A stretch of DNA of 52,177 nucleotides from an uncultured Pelagibacteraceae bacterium (GTDB lineage: Bacteria > Pseudomonadota > Alphaproteobacteria > Pelagibacterales > Pelagibacteraceae), in NCBI GenBank assembly GCA_902519465.1, contig CABYJW010000005.1:1-52177 (forward strand), read 5' to 3'. Shown here one piece after another: positions 45,573 through 52,177 of the stretch. Numbering within the stretch: position 1 is the first letter of the stretch; each line of letters begins with the position of its first letter. A program made the translations under genes and the position numbers. The notes under the pieces were generated by a model that worked only from the letters and a program-made list of their open reading frames with translations, searched no databases and was not told the origin of the DNA.

Positions 45573-46583
45573 ATGGATTTTTTAAATGCAATAATTCTAC
45601 TTTTAAATTATTTATTTGTACCCGCGTTAGCTTATGGTTCACAATTAGCACTTGGAGCTATTTTTGTTTCATTAATTTATGGAATTTTAAGATTTGCATA
45701 CTTTACTGCTGGAGACCTAATGTCTTTTGGCACAATGTTCACAATTCTATTTACTTGGTATTTTCAATCTCTAGGAATAAGTCTGGGTTTTCTACCAACC
45801 GCTTTAATAGCCATACCATTTGGAATTATAGTTACAATTTTTTATGTACTTCTAAAGGATAAATTAGTTTTTAGTTATTATAGAATGAAAAAAAGTCCTC
45901 CTGTTATGCTTGCTATGGTTAGTATAGGAACCATGTTCGTTACCCAAGCAATAGTAAGAATTGTTATCGGCCCTTTTGATAGAAGATTTTTTGATGGTGA
46001 AAAATTTATTATAAAGGCAAACGAGTTTAAAGAAATGACAGGATTAAATGAAGGACTCGCAATTAAATCAACGCAAGTTATTACTTTGTTTGTTACAATA
46101 ATTGTTGTTTCAATTTTATTTTGGTTTTTGAACAAAACAAAAACTGGAAAAAGTATGAGAGCTTATTCAGATAATGAAGACTTGGCTCTTTTATCAGGTA
46201 TAGATCCTAAAAAAGTTGTTATGATTACCTGGGTGATCGCAGCGATTTTAGCAACAGTAGGTGGCGCTCTTTACGGACTAGACAAAAGCTTTAAGCCATT
46301 TACATATTTTAATAATATGCTTCCAATTTTTGCTGCAGCTATCGTTGGAGGTATAGGAAATCCCTTTGGAGCTTTTTTAGGCGGTTATGTTATCGCGTTT
46401 TCAGAAATACTTTTAACGTATGCATATAAAAAGTTTTTTGTATATCTTTTACCAGAAAGTTTAGAGCCAGACGGACTTTTACAATTACTGTCCACTGACT
46501 ACAAGTTTGCAGTATCTTTTTCAATTTTAGTTATAGTTCTATTATTTAGACCATCAGGCATTTTTAAAGGGAAAGTTTTATGA
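45573..46583 (+). CDS. Branched-chain amino acid-type ABC permease, LivH-like (second system)
   Basis: Inner-membrane permease of 336 residues, about eight or nine helices. GSQLALGAIFVSLIYGILRFAYFTAGDLMSFGTMF is the LivH N-terminal motif with the usual I-N-F-A-H/Q-G-D replaced by R-F-A-Y-F-T-A-G-D. SMRAYSDNEDLALLSGIDPKKVVMITWVIAAILATVGGALYG is the coupling loop. It is longer than the 34 kb LivH because of a loop near residues 130-160 (FDRRFFDGEKFIIKANEFKEM). It overlaps the next permease by 4 bases. Confidence 0.93.
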   Translation: MDFLNAIILLLNYLFVPALAYGSQLALGAIFVSLIYGILRFAYFTAGDLMSFGTMFTILFTWYFQSLGISLGFLPTALIAIPFGIIVTIFYVLLKDKLVFSYYRMKKSPPVMLAMVSIGTMFVTQAIVRIVIGPFDRRFFDGEKFIIKANEFKEMTGLNEGLAIKSTQVITLFVTIIVVSILFWFLNKTKTGKSMRAYSDNEDLALLSGIDPKKVVMITWVIAAILATVGGALYGLDKSFKPFTYFNNMLPIFAAAIVGGIGNPFGAFLGGYVIAFSEILLTYAYKKFFVYLLPESLEPDGLLQLLSTDYKFAVSFSILVIVLLFRPSGIFKGKVL

Positions 46584-47950
46584 GAAAAAACTTAGATGTA
46601 ATCGCCGCGTACTCAATAATGTTGGGTCTAATCATTCTGGTTGGCTTTCTTCAGTCATGGAGCATGGCATTATCAATCTTATGTTTATGTTTAATTTCTG
46701 CAGTTATGACAATAGGGGCAAATATCCAATGGGGATACGCTGGATTAATAAATTTTGGAATAATGGGATACACAGCTCTTGGAGGTTTAGCTGCAGTTTT
46801 AGTTTCGGCACCTCCCGTAGAAGAGGCGTGGAAAGCTGGCGGTTTAGATATGTTGTTATGTGCCTTTATAGTCTTTTCAATGATACTTGTTATTAGATTA
46901 ATTCTAAAAAAATTTTCTAAATCAAAAAATAGGAATTATATTATTGCGGCAGTAATAATAGCTGGGTTAATTTTATTAAGATTAATATCTGCACCAGCAA
47001 TAGAGTCGATTGAGGCTGTAAATCCAGCGACCACAGGCTTTTTAGGCGGCATGGGTCTGCCAATACTTTTTTCATGGATAGTAGGTGCTTTTTTTGCTGG
47101 AGGTTTAGCATACGTTATTGGAAAAATCGCATTAGGGTTAAGAGCAGATTATCTGGCAATAGCAACTTTATTAATTTCAGAAATTGTAATTGCAGTAATT
47201 AAACATGAAGATTGGTTATCACGTGGTGTTAAAAATGTAATTGGATTAAAAAGACCAGTCCCATATGAAATAGATTTACAAGGTAAAGAATGGTTTATTA
47301 ATTTAGTTCAAAAATTTAATCAAGGAAGTTTAAATTTAATTTCAAATAGTTTAGAAAAACAACAAGCTTTAAAACAATTAGTTATCGAGTCATCAACTGT
47401 TTTTGTAAAGTTATGTTTCGCAGGACTTTTTACAGCTGTTGTAATTGTTCTTTTAATTGTAACTCAAAAAGCCCTTTACTCACCATGGGGAAGAATGATG
47501 AGAGCTATTCGCGATAATGAAGAAGCAGCAAATGCAATGGGGAAAAATGTTGTTAAGCAACACTTATTAATTTTTGTTCTTGGATCTGCAATTGTAGGAA
47601 TTGCAGGAGCAATGATGGTAACATACGACGGCTTATTCACTCCAGGAAGCTATAGACCAATGAGATATACATTTTTAATTTGGGTAATGGTTATTGTTGG
47701 CGGAAGTGGGAATAACTTTGGAGCAATACTGGGCGGTTTCGCCGTTTGGTTTTTATGGATTGAAGCAGCTCCAATTGCATTATTTTTAATAAATTTATTC
47801 ACAAGTGGATTAGAGGAAACTAACGCATTAAAAGTTCATCTTATTAATAGTATTCCATATTTTAGATTTTTAATGATGGGAGTTGGATTGTTATTAATAA
47901 TGAGGTACAGACCAAAAGGTATTTTACCAGAAAAAATTAAAAGAGTATAA
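46580..47950 (+). CDS. Branched-chain amino acid-type ABC permease, LivM-like, extended (second system)
   Basis: Inner-membrane permease of 456 residues, about 100 longer than usual. The N-terminal MTIGANIQWGYAGLINFGIMGYTALGG and the later GLRADYLAIATLLISEIVIAVI, RMMRAIRDNEEAANAMGKNVVKQHL and GGSGNNFGAILGG segments are LivM. The extra sequence is a helical insert at about 85-165 and a polar segment (about 215-270, DLQGKEWFINLVQKFNQ) that probably lies in the periplasm and may contact the binding protein. The stop is followed by a bidirectional hairpin. The matching binding protein is encoded convergently. Confidence 0.92.
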   Translation: MRKNLDVIAAYSIMLGLIILVGFLQSWSMALSILCLCLISAVMTIGANIQWGYAGLINFGIMGYTALGGLAAVLVSAPPVEEAWKAGGLDMLLCAFIVFSMILVIRLILKKFSKSKNRNYIIAAVIIAGLILLRLISAPAIESIEAVNPATTGFLGGMGLPILFSWIVGAFFAGGLAYVIGKIALGLRADYLAIATLLISEIVIAVIKHEDWLSRGVKNVIGLKRPVPYEIDLQGKEWFINLVQKFNQGSLNLISNSLEKQQALKQLVIESSTVFVKLCFAGLFTAVVIVLLIVTQKALYSPWGRMMRAIRDNEEAANAMGKNVVKQHLLIFVLGSAIVGIAGAMMVTYDGLFTPGSYRPMRYTFLIWVMVIVGGSGNNFGAILGGFAVWFLWIEAAPIALFLINLFTSGLEETNALKVHLINSIPYFRFLMMGVGLLLIMRYRPKGILPEKIKRV

Positions 47951-47985
47951 AAAAAGCCCCAGCGGCTTAAACCATTGGGGCTTTT
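47949..47985. terminator. Bidirectional terminator between the LivM-like and binding-protein genes
   Basis: AAAAGCCCCA (47952-47961) pairs with TGGGGCTTTT (47976-47985) around a 14-base loop. On the minus strand the stem is followed by a run of seven T (47955-47949), making it strongest for the convergent binding-protein gene; on the plus strand the run is only four T. The stop codon of the permease (47948-47950) overlaps its edge. Confidence 0.8.
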
Positions 47986-47995
47986 AAATTAATTT

Positions 47996-49177
47996 TTATC
48001 TTTGTTTTTTATTTTTAAATTTACCGCCTTTAACTTCTTTTTCAATGAAGTTACCAACGTGTTCTCCAACATCTGTAAATTTAACCGCAGTTGCTCCTTC
48101 GTAATCTATTGCTTTGCCTTTAGCCAAAAGATCTAAACCTTTTTTAAGCTGTCCAGGATAAATCTTAGTACCCGGTGCATTTGCAACAGACATTACATTT
48201 TTTGCAATTGAACCACGATCTGTTGAACCTCCAGCTTGCATTGCAAGTACAATTAAAGCTGCAGCATCATAAGACTCTCCAGTATATGGACCGGAAGAAT
48301 CTATTCCAGCTGCACTAGCAACTTTTGTAAATACTCCTGCTCCTTTACCCATTGATCCCGGAAGTGAACCAAAAGATTTATTTAAGCTTTTACCAAAAGT
48401 ATCTGTAAGTGAGTCACCAATCATACCATCTGATAAAATAAATGTATCAAAAGCACCAGAGTCAAGTGATCCTTGGATTATTCCCTTACCACCTTGGTCA
48501 AGATAACCAATTACAGCTACAGCATCTCCACCAGCAGAAGCTAGTGTTGACACTTCAGAACTGTAGTCAGCTTTTCCATCTTCATGAGCGGTAACAGTTG
48601 TTACTTTAATACCATGAGCTTTTACGGCTGCTGAGTAAACATCAGCTAATCCTTTACCGTAGTCATTGTTTGTATAAGTAATTGCTACGCTTTTAATTTT
48701 TCTATCTTTAGTAATGTCAGCTAATATCTGTCCACCACGTGCATCAGACGGAGCTGTTCTGAAAAACAAACCTTTATCGTCTAAAGTTGTTAATCCAGGA
48801 GAAGTCGCTGATGGAGATATCATAACTATTCCATTAGAAACTGCCACATTACTTGCTATAGCTCCAGTAACACCAGAGCAGTCCGCTCCCATAATTGCAG
48901 CAACACCTTGTGAAACTAATCCTTCAGCAGCTGTAGTAGCCGCAGCTGAATCAACACAAGTTGAGTCCGCTCTTATAGGTTTAATTGTTTCTCCGCCAAG
49001 CAACGCGCCTGAGTCAGAAGCTTCTTTAAAAGCTAATTCCGCTGAAGCCGCCATAGCTGGAGTTAAAGATTCAATTGGACCAGTGAATCCTAAAATTATA
49101 CCCATTTTAACCTCTGCAAAAGTATTTGTAGTCAAGACAGACAAATACATAATTGCAGCAATAAATACTTTTTTCAT
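47996..49177 (-). CDS. Branched-chain amino acid-type ABC transporter, periplasmic binding protein (second system)
   Basis: LivK-like solute-binding protein of 393 residues. The signal peptide ends near residue 21 (NTFA, then EVKMG). IILGFTGPIESLTPAMAASAELAFKEAS begins the first lobe; MGADCSGVTGAIASNVAVSNGIVMISPSATSPGLTT lies in the ligand cleft; ITYTNNDYGKGLADVY is the classic lobe-two entry. Two Cys (about 73 and 100) may form a disulfide. It is rich in Ala, Gly and Ser, unlike its AT-rich neighbours, typical of abundant periplasmic proteins. It is transcribed from its own promoter towards the transporter genes; pairing with them is inferred from adjacency. Confidence 0.93.
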   Translation of the reverse strand: MKKVFIAAIMYLSVLTTNTFAEVKMGIILGFTGPIESLTPAMAASAELAFKEASDSGALLGGETIKPIRADSTCVDSAAATTAAEGLVSQGVAAIMGADCSGVTGAIASNVAVSNGIVMISPSATSPGLTTLDDKGLFFRTAPSDARGGQILADITKDRKIKSVAITYTNNDYGKGLADVYSAAVKAHGIKVTTVTAHEDGKADYSSEVSTLASAGGDAVAVIGYLDQGGKGIIQGSLDSGAFDTFILSDGMIGDSLTDTFGKSLNKSFGSLPGSMGKGAGVFTKVASAAGIDSSGPYTGESYDAAALIVLAMQAGGSTDRGSIAKNVMSVANAPGTKIYPGQLKKGLDLLAKGKAIDYEGATAVKFTDVGEHVGNFIEKEVKGGKFKNKKQR

Positions 49178-49210
49178 ATTACCCCTCTATTAGTATTATT
49201 AATTTTAAAT

Positions 49211-49239
49211 ATTATTGACCTTTAGAACACACTTTTCAA
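49211..49239 (-). promoter_or_regulatory. Predicted promoter of the second binding-protein gene
   Basis: On the minus strand TTGAAA (49239-49234), 17 bases, AATAAT (49216-49211). A GAGGGG ribosome site lies just before the ATG at 49177. The separate promoter fits the need for excess binding protein over membrane subunits. Confidence 0.5.
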
Positions 49240-49262
49240 TGCCAAAATTTCATTTATTTACC

Positions 49263-49291
49263 TTGTAGAATAAGGTGTTACCTCATTATAT
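49263..49291 (+). promoter_or_regulatory. Predicted promoter of csaA
   Basis: TTGTAG (49263-49268), 17 bases, TTATAT (49286-49291), with the ATG at 49314. It lies 24 bases from the predicted divergent promoter of the binding-protein gene. The rest of this 136-base gap shows nothing else. Confidence 0.4.
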
Positions 49292-49313
49292 ATACACAAA
49301 ATAAAAATTAAAT

Positions 49314-49655
49314 ATGAAAAACGAAATTACATTTGATGATTACCAAAAAGTTCAAATTTCAGTTGGAACTGTATTAAAGGTTTCAAAAAATATTAAAGCA
49401 AGAAAACCCTCTTTAGTTTTGGAAGTTGATTTTGGTTCAAAAATTGGAATTAAAAAATCTTCAGCACAAATAACACACTATTATAATTCTGAAAATTTAG
49501 TTGGAAAACAAGTTATCGGGGTTTGTAATTTTCCAAAAAAAAATATTGCCGGTATTGTATCTGAGGTTTTAATTTTAGGAGCTATAGAAAAAGACGGGAA
49601 AGTAGTTCTAGTTCATCCCTCACAAAAAACTGAGAATGGTTTAGACATAGCATAA
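49314..49655 (+). CDS. csaA: CsaA-like tRNA-binding domain protein (export chaperone)
   Basis: Small OB-fold protein of 113 residues. ITFDDYQKVQISVGTVLKVSKNIKARKPSLVLEVDFGSKIGIKKSSAQITHYY and GKQVIGVCNFPKKNIAGIVSEVLILGA match CsaA closely, including the conserved FPKKxIAG and SEVLxLG segments. CsaA in Bacillus is proposed to assist protein export; the fold is that of the MetRS C-terminal tRNA-binding domain. A LysE-type gene starts 2 bases after its stop, so they are likely co-transcribed. Confidence 0.92.
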   Translation: MKNEITFDDYQKVQISVGTVLKVSKNIKARKPSLVLEVDFGSKIGIKKSSAQITHYYNSENLVGKQVIGVCNFPKKNIAGIVSEVLILGAIEKDGKVVLVHPSQKTENGLDIA

Positions 49656-49657
49656 AA

Positions 49658-50248
49658 ATGTATCCTCAGTTTTTAACTTTAATTTTATTCGGGATAGCCA
49701 CATCATTCACCCCAGGACCAAATAATATAATGGCATCCCACTCTGGTTTTAATTTTGGTTTTAAAAAAACCGCACCTTTAATGCTAGGTGTTATTTTTGG
49801 TTGGACAGCTATGTTAATTTGTATGGAGGCCGGGTTAATAGTTGTCTTTCAAAAATTTGAAATATTGCAGTTAATTATAAAAATTTTAGGAAGCTTTTTT
49901 TTAGTCTATCTAGCTTACAAAATTGCATTTTCAAGCGATACAAATCAGACAAAAGTTAAACAACCAATAGGTTTTTTTGAAACATTTTTTTTTCAATTTA
50001 TAAACCCCAAAGGCGTTGTAGTAGCCATGATAACTGTTTCAACATTTGTAGATGTTCAATTCAATTATTTAAGAGATTCGATAATAGTTACTACAGTTTA
50101 TTTCTTTATGGCGATTGGAAGCATTACAACATGGTGTTTAATTGGAAAATATTTGAGAAAATTTGCCACAAGTAAAAAATTTATAACGAATTTTAACTAT
50201 ACAATGTCTTTTTTGCTTATCGTTTGCGTAATTTTGTTCTATGTATAG
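49658..50248 (+). CDS. LysE family translocator
   Basis: Inner-membrane exporter of 196 residues with about six helices. FTPGPNNIMASHSGFNFGFKKTAPLMLGVIFGW is the family motif (TPGPNNxMxxxSG), and FFFQFINPKGVVVAMITVSTFV the second conserved region. Substrate unknown, probably an amino acid or a related small molecule. It is only distantly like the LysE protein at 32115. It is followed 3 bases later by acnA. Confidence 0.9.
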   Translation: MYPQFLTLILFGIATSFTPGPNNIMASHSGFNFGFKKTAPLMLGVIFGWTAMLICMEAGLIVVFQKFEILQLIIKILGSFFLVYLAYKIAFSSDTNQTKVKQPIGFFETFFFQFINPKGVVVAMITVSTFVDVQFNYLRDSIIVTTVYFFMAIGSITTWCLIGKYLRKFATSKKFITNFNYTMSFLLIVCVILFYV

Positions 50249-50251
50249 GGC

Positions 50252-52177
50252 ATGGAATTTAAAAGTAAAAATTCATTCCAATCACTAGACAAACTGACAG
50301 TATCAGGGAAAAAATATAATTTTTTTAACCTAGCAAAAGCTGAAAAGAATGGTTTAAAAAATATTAATAAATTACCTAAATCCATTAAAGTTTTATTAGA
50401 AAATTTGCTTAGATTTGAAGACGATATAACTGTTAACAAAAAACAAATCGAAGCAATTGCCAATTGGTTAAAAACCAAAAGCTCAAAACAAGAAATAGCT
50501 TACAGACCAGCAAGAATTTTATTACAAGATTACACAGGCATTCCAGCTGTGGCAGATTTAGCAGCAATGAGGGATGCTGTAAAATCTAAAAATAAAGATC
50601 CAGAGAAAATTAATCCGCTATCAACAGTCGACTTGGTTATTGATCATTCTGTAATGGTAGACAATTATGCAAAAAAAGATTCATTTTCAAAAAATGTTCA
50701 AAGAGAATTTGACAGAAATGGTGAAAGATATTCTTTTTTAAAATGGGGACAAAGTGCATTTAACAATTTTAGAGTGGTCCCTCCTGGAACAGGCATTTGC
50801 CATCAGGTTAATTTAGAATATTTGTCTAAAGTTGTTTGGTCTTCAGAGACAAACGGAGAATTGTTTGCTTATCCAGATACCTTAGTTGGAACAGACAGTC
50901 ACACCACAATGGTAAATGGCTTGTCAGTTCTTGGTTGGGGAGTTGGTGGTATAGAAGCCGAAGCGGCTATGTTGGGCCAACCAATTTCAATGTTAATACC
51001 AGAAGTGATTGGTTTTGAAATTAATGGAAAACTTACAGAGGGAACAACCGCAAGTGATTTAGTTTTAACAATAGTTCAAATGTTAAGAAAAAAAGGTGTT
51101 GTAGGTAAATTTGTAGAATTTTTTGGAAGCGGATTAAAAAATCTTTCTTTAGCTGATAGAGCTACGATCGCAAATATGGCACCAGAGTATGGAGCTACTT
51201 GTGGATTTTTTCCTACAGATGATGAAACAATAAAATATTTAAAATTTTCTGGAAGAGATGAAAACACAATCGCACTTGTAGAAAAATATTCTAAAGAGCA
51301 GGGTTTGTGGGCTGATCAAAATGAGAAAATAGAATTCACCGACACTATATCTTTAGACCTAAATTCAGTTGTGCCAAGTATTTCTGGACCTAAGCGGCCA
51401 CAAGATAAAGTTTTATTAACTAGTGCTTCTAAAGATTTTGACAAAGCATTTAAAGAGAATACAAAACGAAAAGTTCCATTAGAAACTAAAGTAAAAAATA
51501 AAGATTTTAAAATTAAAGATGGAGATATTGTAATCGGCGCTATCACTTCATGCACAAATACTTCAAACCCGAGCGTGATGATCGGTGCAGGATTATTAGC
51601 AAAAAAAGCTGTTGAAAAAGGTTTAAAAGTAAAACCATGGGTTAAAACTTCATTAGCTCCAGGTTCACAGGTTGTTACAGACTATTTAGAAAAAGCTGGA
51701 CTAAATAAATTTTTAGATCAATTAGGTTTTAACCTAGTAGGTTATGGTTGCACAACTTGTATTGGAAATTCCGGACCACTAGACAAAGAAATCTCTGACA
51801 CTATACATAAAGAAAACTTATATGCAGTTTCAGTTCTATCGGGAAATAGAAATTTTGAAGGCAGAATAAATCCAGACGTAAAAGCAAATTATTTAGCCTC
51901 ACCACCTTTAGTAGTTGCCTACGCTTTAGCAGGAAATATGCATCATGATCTTTATAAAGAGCCACTAGGTAAAGACAAAAATGGAAAAGATGTATTCCTA
52001 AAAGATATTTGGCCATCAAATAAAGAAATTGAGGAACTAATACTCAGATCTATAAATGCAGACATGTTTGTTAAGCGCTACTCAAATGTTTCAGAGGGAC
52101 CAAAAGAATGGAGCTCAATTAAAACAAACCAAAGCAGTATTTATAATTGGGAAGATAATTCTACCTATGTAAAAAGA
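50252..52177 (+). CDS. acnA: Aconitate hydratase A (partial, truncated by window end)
   Basis: 4Fe-4S enzyme of the TCA cycle that converts citrate to isocitrate. Translation from the ATG at 50252 is open for 642 codons to the last base; the full family length is near 890, so the swivel domain is missing. RPARILLQDYTGIPAVADLAAMRDA is at about residues 83-106, GTDSHTTMVNGLSVLGWGVGGIEAEA follows near 211, and the cluster ligands Cys434 (SCTNTSNPS), Cys500 and Cys503 (GYGCTTCIGNSGP) are in the AcnA/IRP1 spacing. It starts 3 bases after the LysE stop, so they may be co-transcribed. Confidence 0.95.
   Translation, partial: MEFKSKNSFQSLDKLTVSGKKYNFFNLAKAEKNGLKNINKLPKSIKVLLENLLRFEDDITVNKKQIEAIANWLKTKSSKQEIAYRPARILLQDYTGIPAVADLAAMRDAVKSKNKDPEKINPLSTVDLVIDHSVMVDNYAKKDSFSKNVQREFDRNGERYSFLKWGQSAFNNFRVVPPGTGICHQVNLEYLSKVVWSSETNGELFAYPDTLVGTDSHTTMVNGLSVLGWGVGGIEAEAAMLGQPISMLIPEVIGFEINGKLTEGTTASDLVLTIVQMLRKKGVVGKFVEFFGSGLKNLSLADRATIANMAPEYGATCGFFPTDDETIKYLKFSGRDENTIALVEKYSKEQGLWADQNEKIEFTDTISLDLNSVVPSISGPKRPQDKVLLTSASKDFDKAFKENTKRKVPLETKVKNKDFKIKDGDIVIGAITSCTNTSNPSVMIGAGLLAKKAVEKGLKVKPWVKTSLAPGSQVVTDYLEKAGLNKFLDQLGFNLVGYGCTTCIGNSGPLDKEISDTIHKENLYAVSVLSGNRNFEGRINPDVKANYLASPPLVVAYALAGNMHHDLYKEPLGKDKNGKDVFLKDIWPSNKEIEELILRSINADMFVKRYSNVSEGPKEWSSIKTNQSSIYNWEDNSTYVKR

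Noticed and set aside
48714-49193. 159-residue open frame opposite the second binding-protein gene
   Set aside because: Low-complexity Ala/Pro/Ile sequence that mirrors the real gene on the other strand; no ribosome site or family.

Overview
The window is a gene-dense, AT-rich stretch of what looks like a streamlined marine alphaproteobacterium of the SAR11 clade (Candidatus Pelagibacter type). Reasons: very low GC, intergenic gaps mostly under 100 bases, many ATGA or TAATG gene overlaps, osmolyte/one-carbon catabolism genes (dimethylglycine dehydrogenase, tetrameric sarcosine oxidase), several ABC importers of the branched-chain amino acid type, and a SAM-II plus SAM-V riboswitch pair ahead of metY, a combination I associate with Pelagibacter. 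The assignment is inferred from gene content, not from a marker gene comparison. No tRNA, rRNA, insertion sequence, prophage or CRISPR array was seen, and no gap longer than 300 bases lacks an explained feature.

Layout. 1-2717: branched-chain amino acid synthesis (tail of probable ilvN, ilvC, leuA). 2723-8727: cell-elongation cluster mreB-mreC-mreD-mrdA-rodA followed by a bactofilin. 8787-10981: a DadA-like FAD oxidoreductase overlapping a D-2-hydroxyacid dehydrogenase. 11069-11904: two tandem paralogous small lipoproteins. 11953-18610: dimethylglycine dehydrogenase, etfB, etfA, ETF-ubiquinone oxidoreductase and an EamA transporter. 18607-21569: an SDR-like protein, an Anbu proteasome-type peptidase and a divergent circularly permuted ATP-grasp protein. 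21572-27739 (minus strand): DUF4864 protein, soxB, soxD, a small SHOCT-like secreted protein, soxA, soxG and a DUF2237 protein. 27804-29309 (minus): metY behind a promoter, SAM-II aptamer, terminator and SAM-V aptamer. 29363-32723: msrB, FkbM methyltransferase, a small membrane protein, ccdA, glutaredoxin, a TIGR03643 protein and a LysE exporter. 32743-41299: a ten-gene transport operon. 41491-49177: an outer-membrane beta-barrel protein, an AbrB-type membrane protein, a ProC-like reductase and a second complete branched-chain-type ABC importer. 49314-52177: csaA, a second LysE exporter and the first 642 codons of acnA, cut by the window end.

How the parts fit. Dimethylglycine dehydrogenase and the Sox complex perform two successive N-demethylations (dimethylglycine to sarcosine to glycine); electrons from the first go through ETF and ETF-QO to ubiquinone, all encoded together. 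Both load one-carbon units on tetrahydrofolate, tying in with methionine metabolism; metY is controlled by two SAM sensors that appear to act at transcription and at translation.

Most unusual candidates: (1) the 32743-41299 operon, where a branched-chain-type importer is interleaved with a secreted HELAH-motif protein, AzlCD, a secreted alpha/beta hydrolase and a clear CsiD/GlaH glutarate 2-hydroxylase homologue; (2) a pared-down Anbu/ATP-grasp pair lacking its usual partners; (3) the tandem riboswitch with a visible 8-bp antiterminator; (4) a SHOCT-like exported protein embedded inside the sarcosine oxidase operon; and (5) tandem lipoproteins of unknown role.
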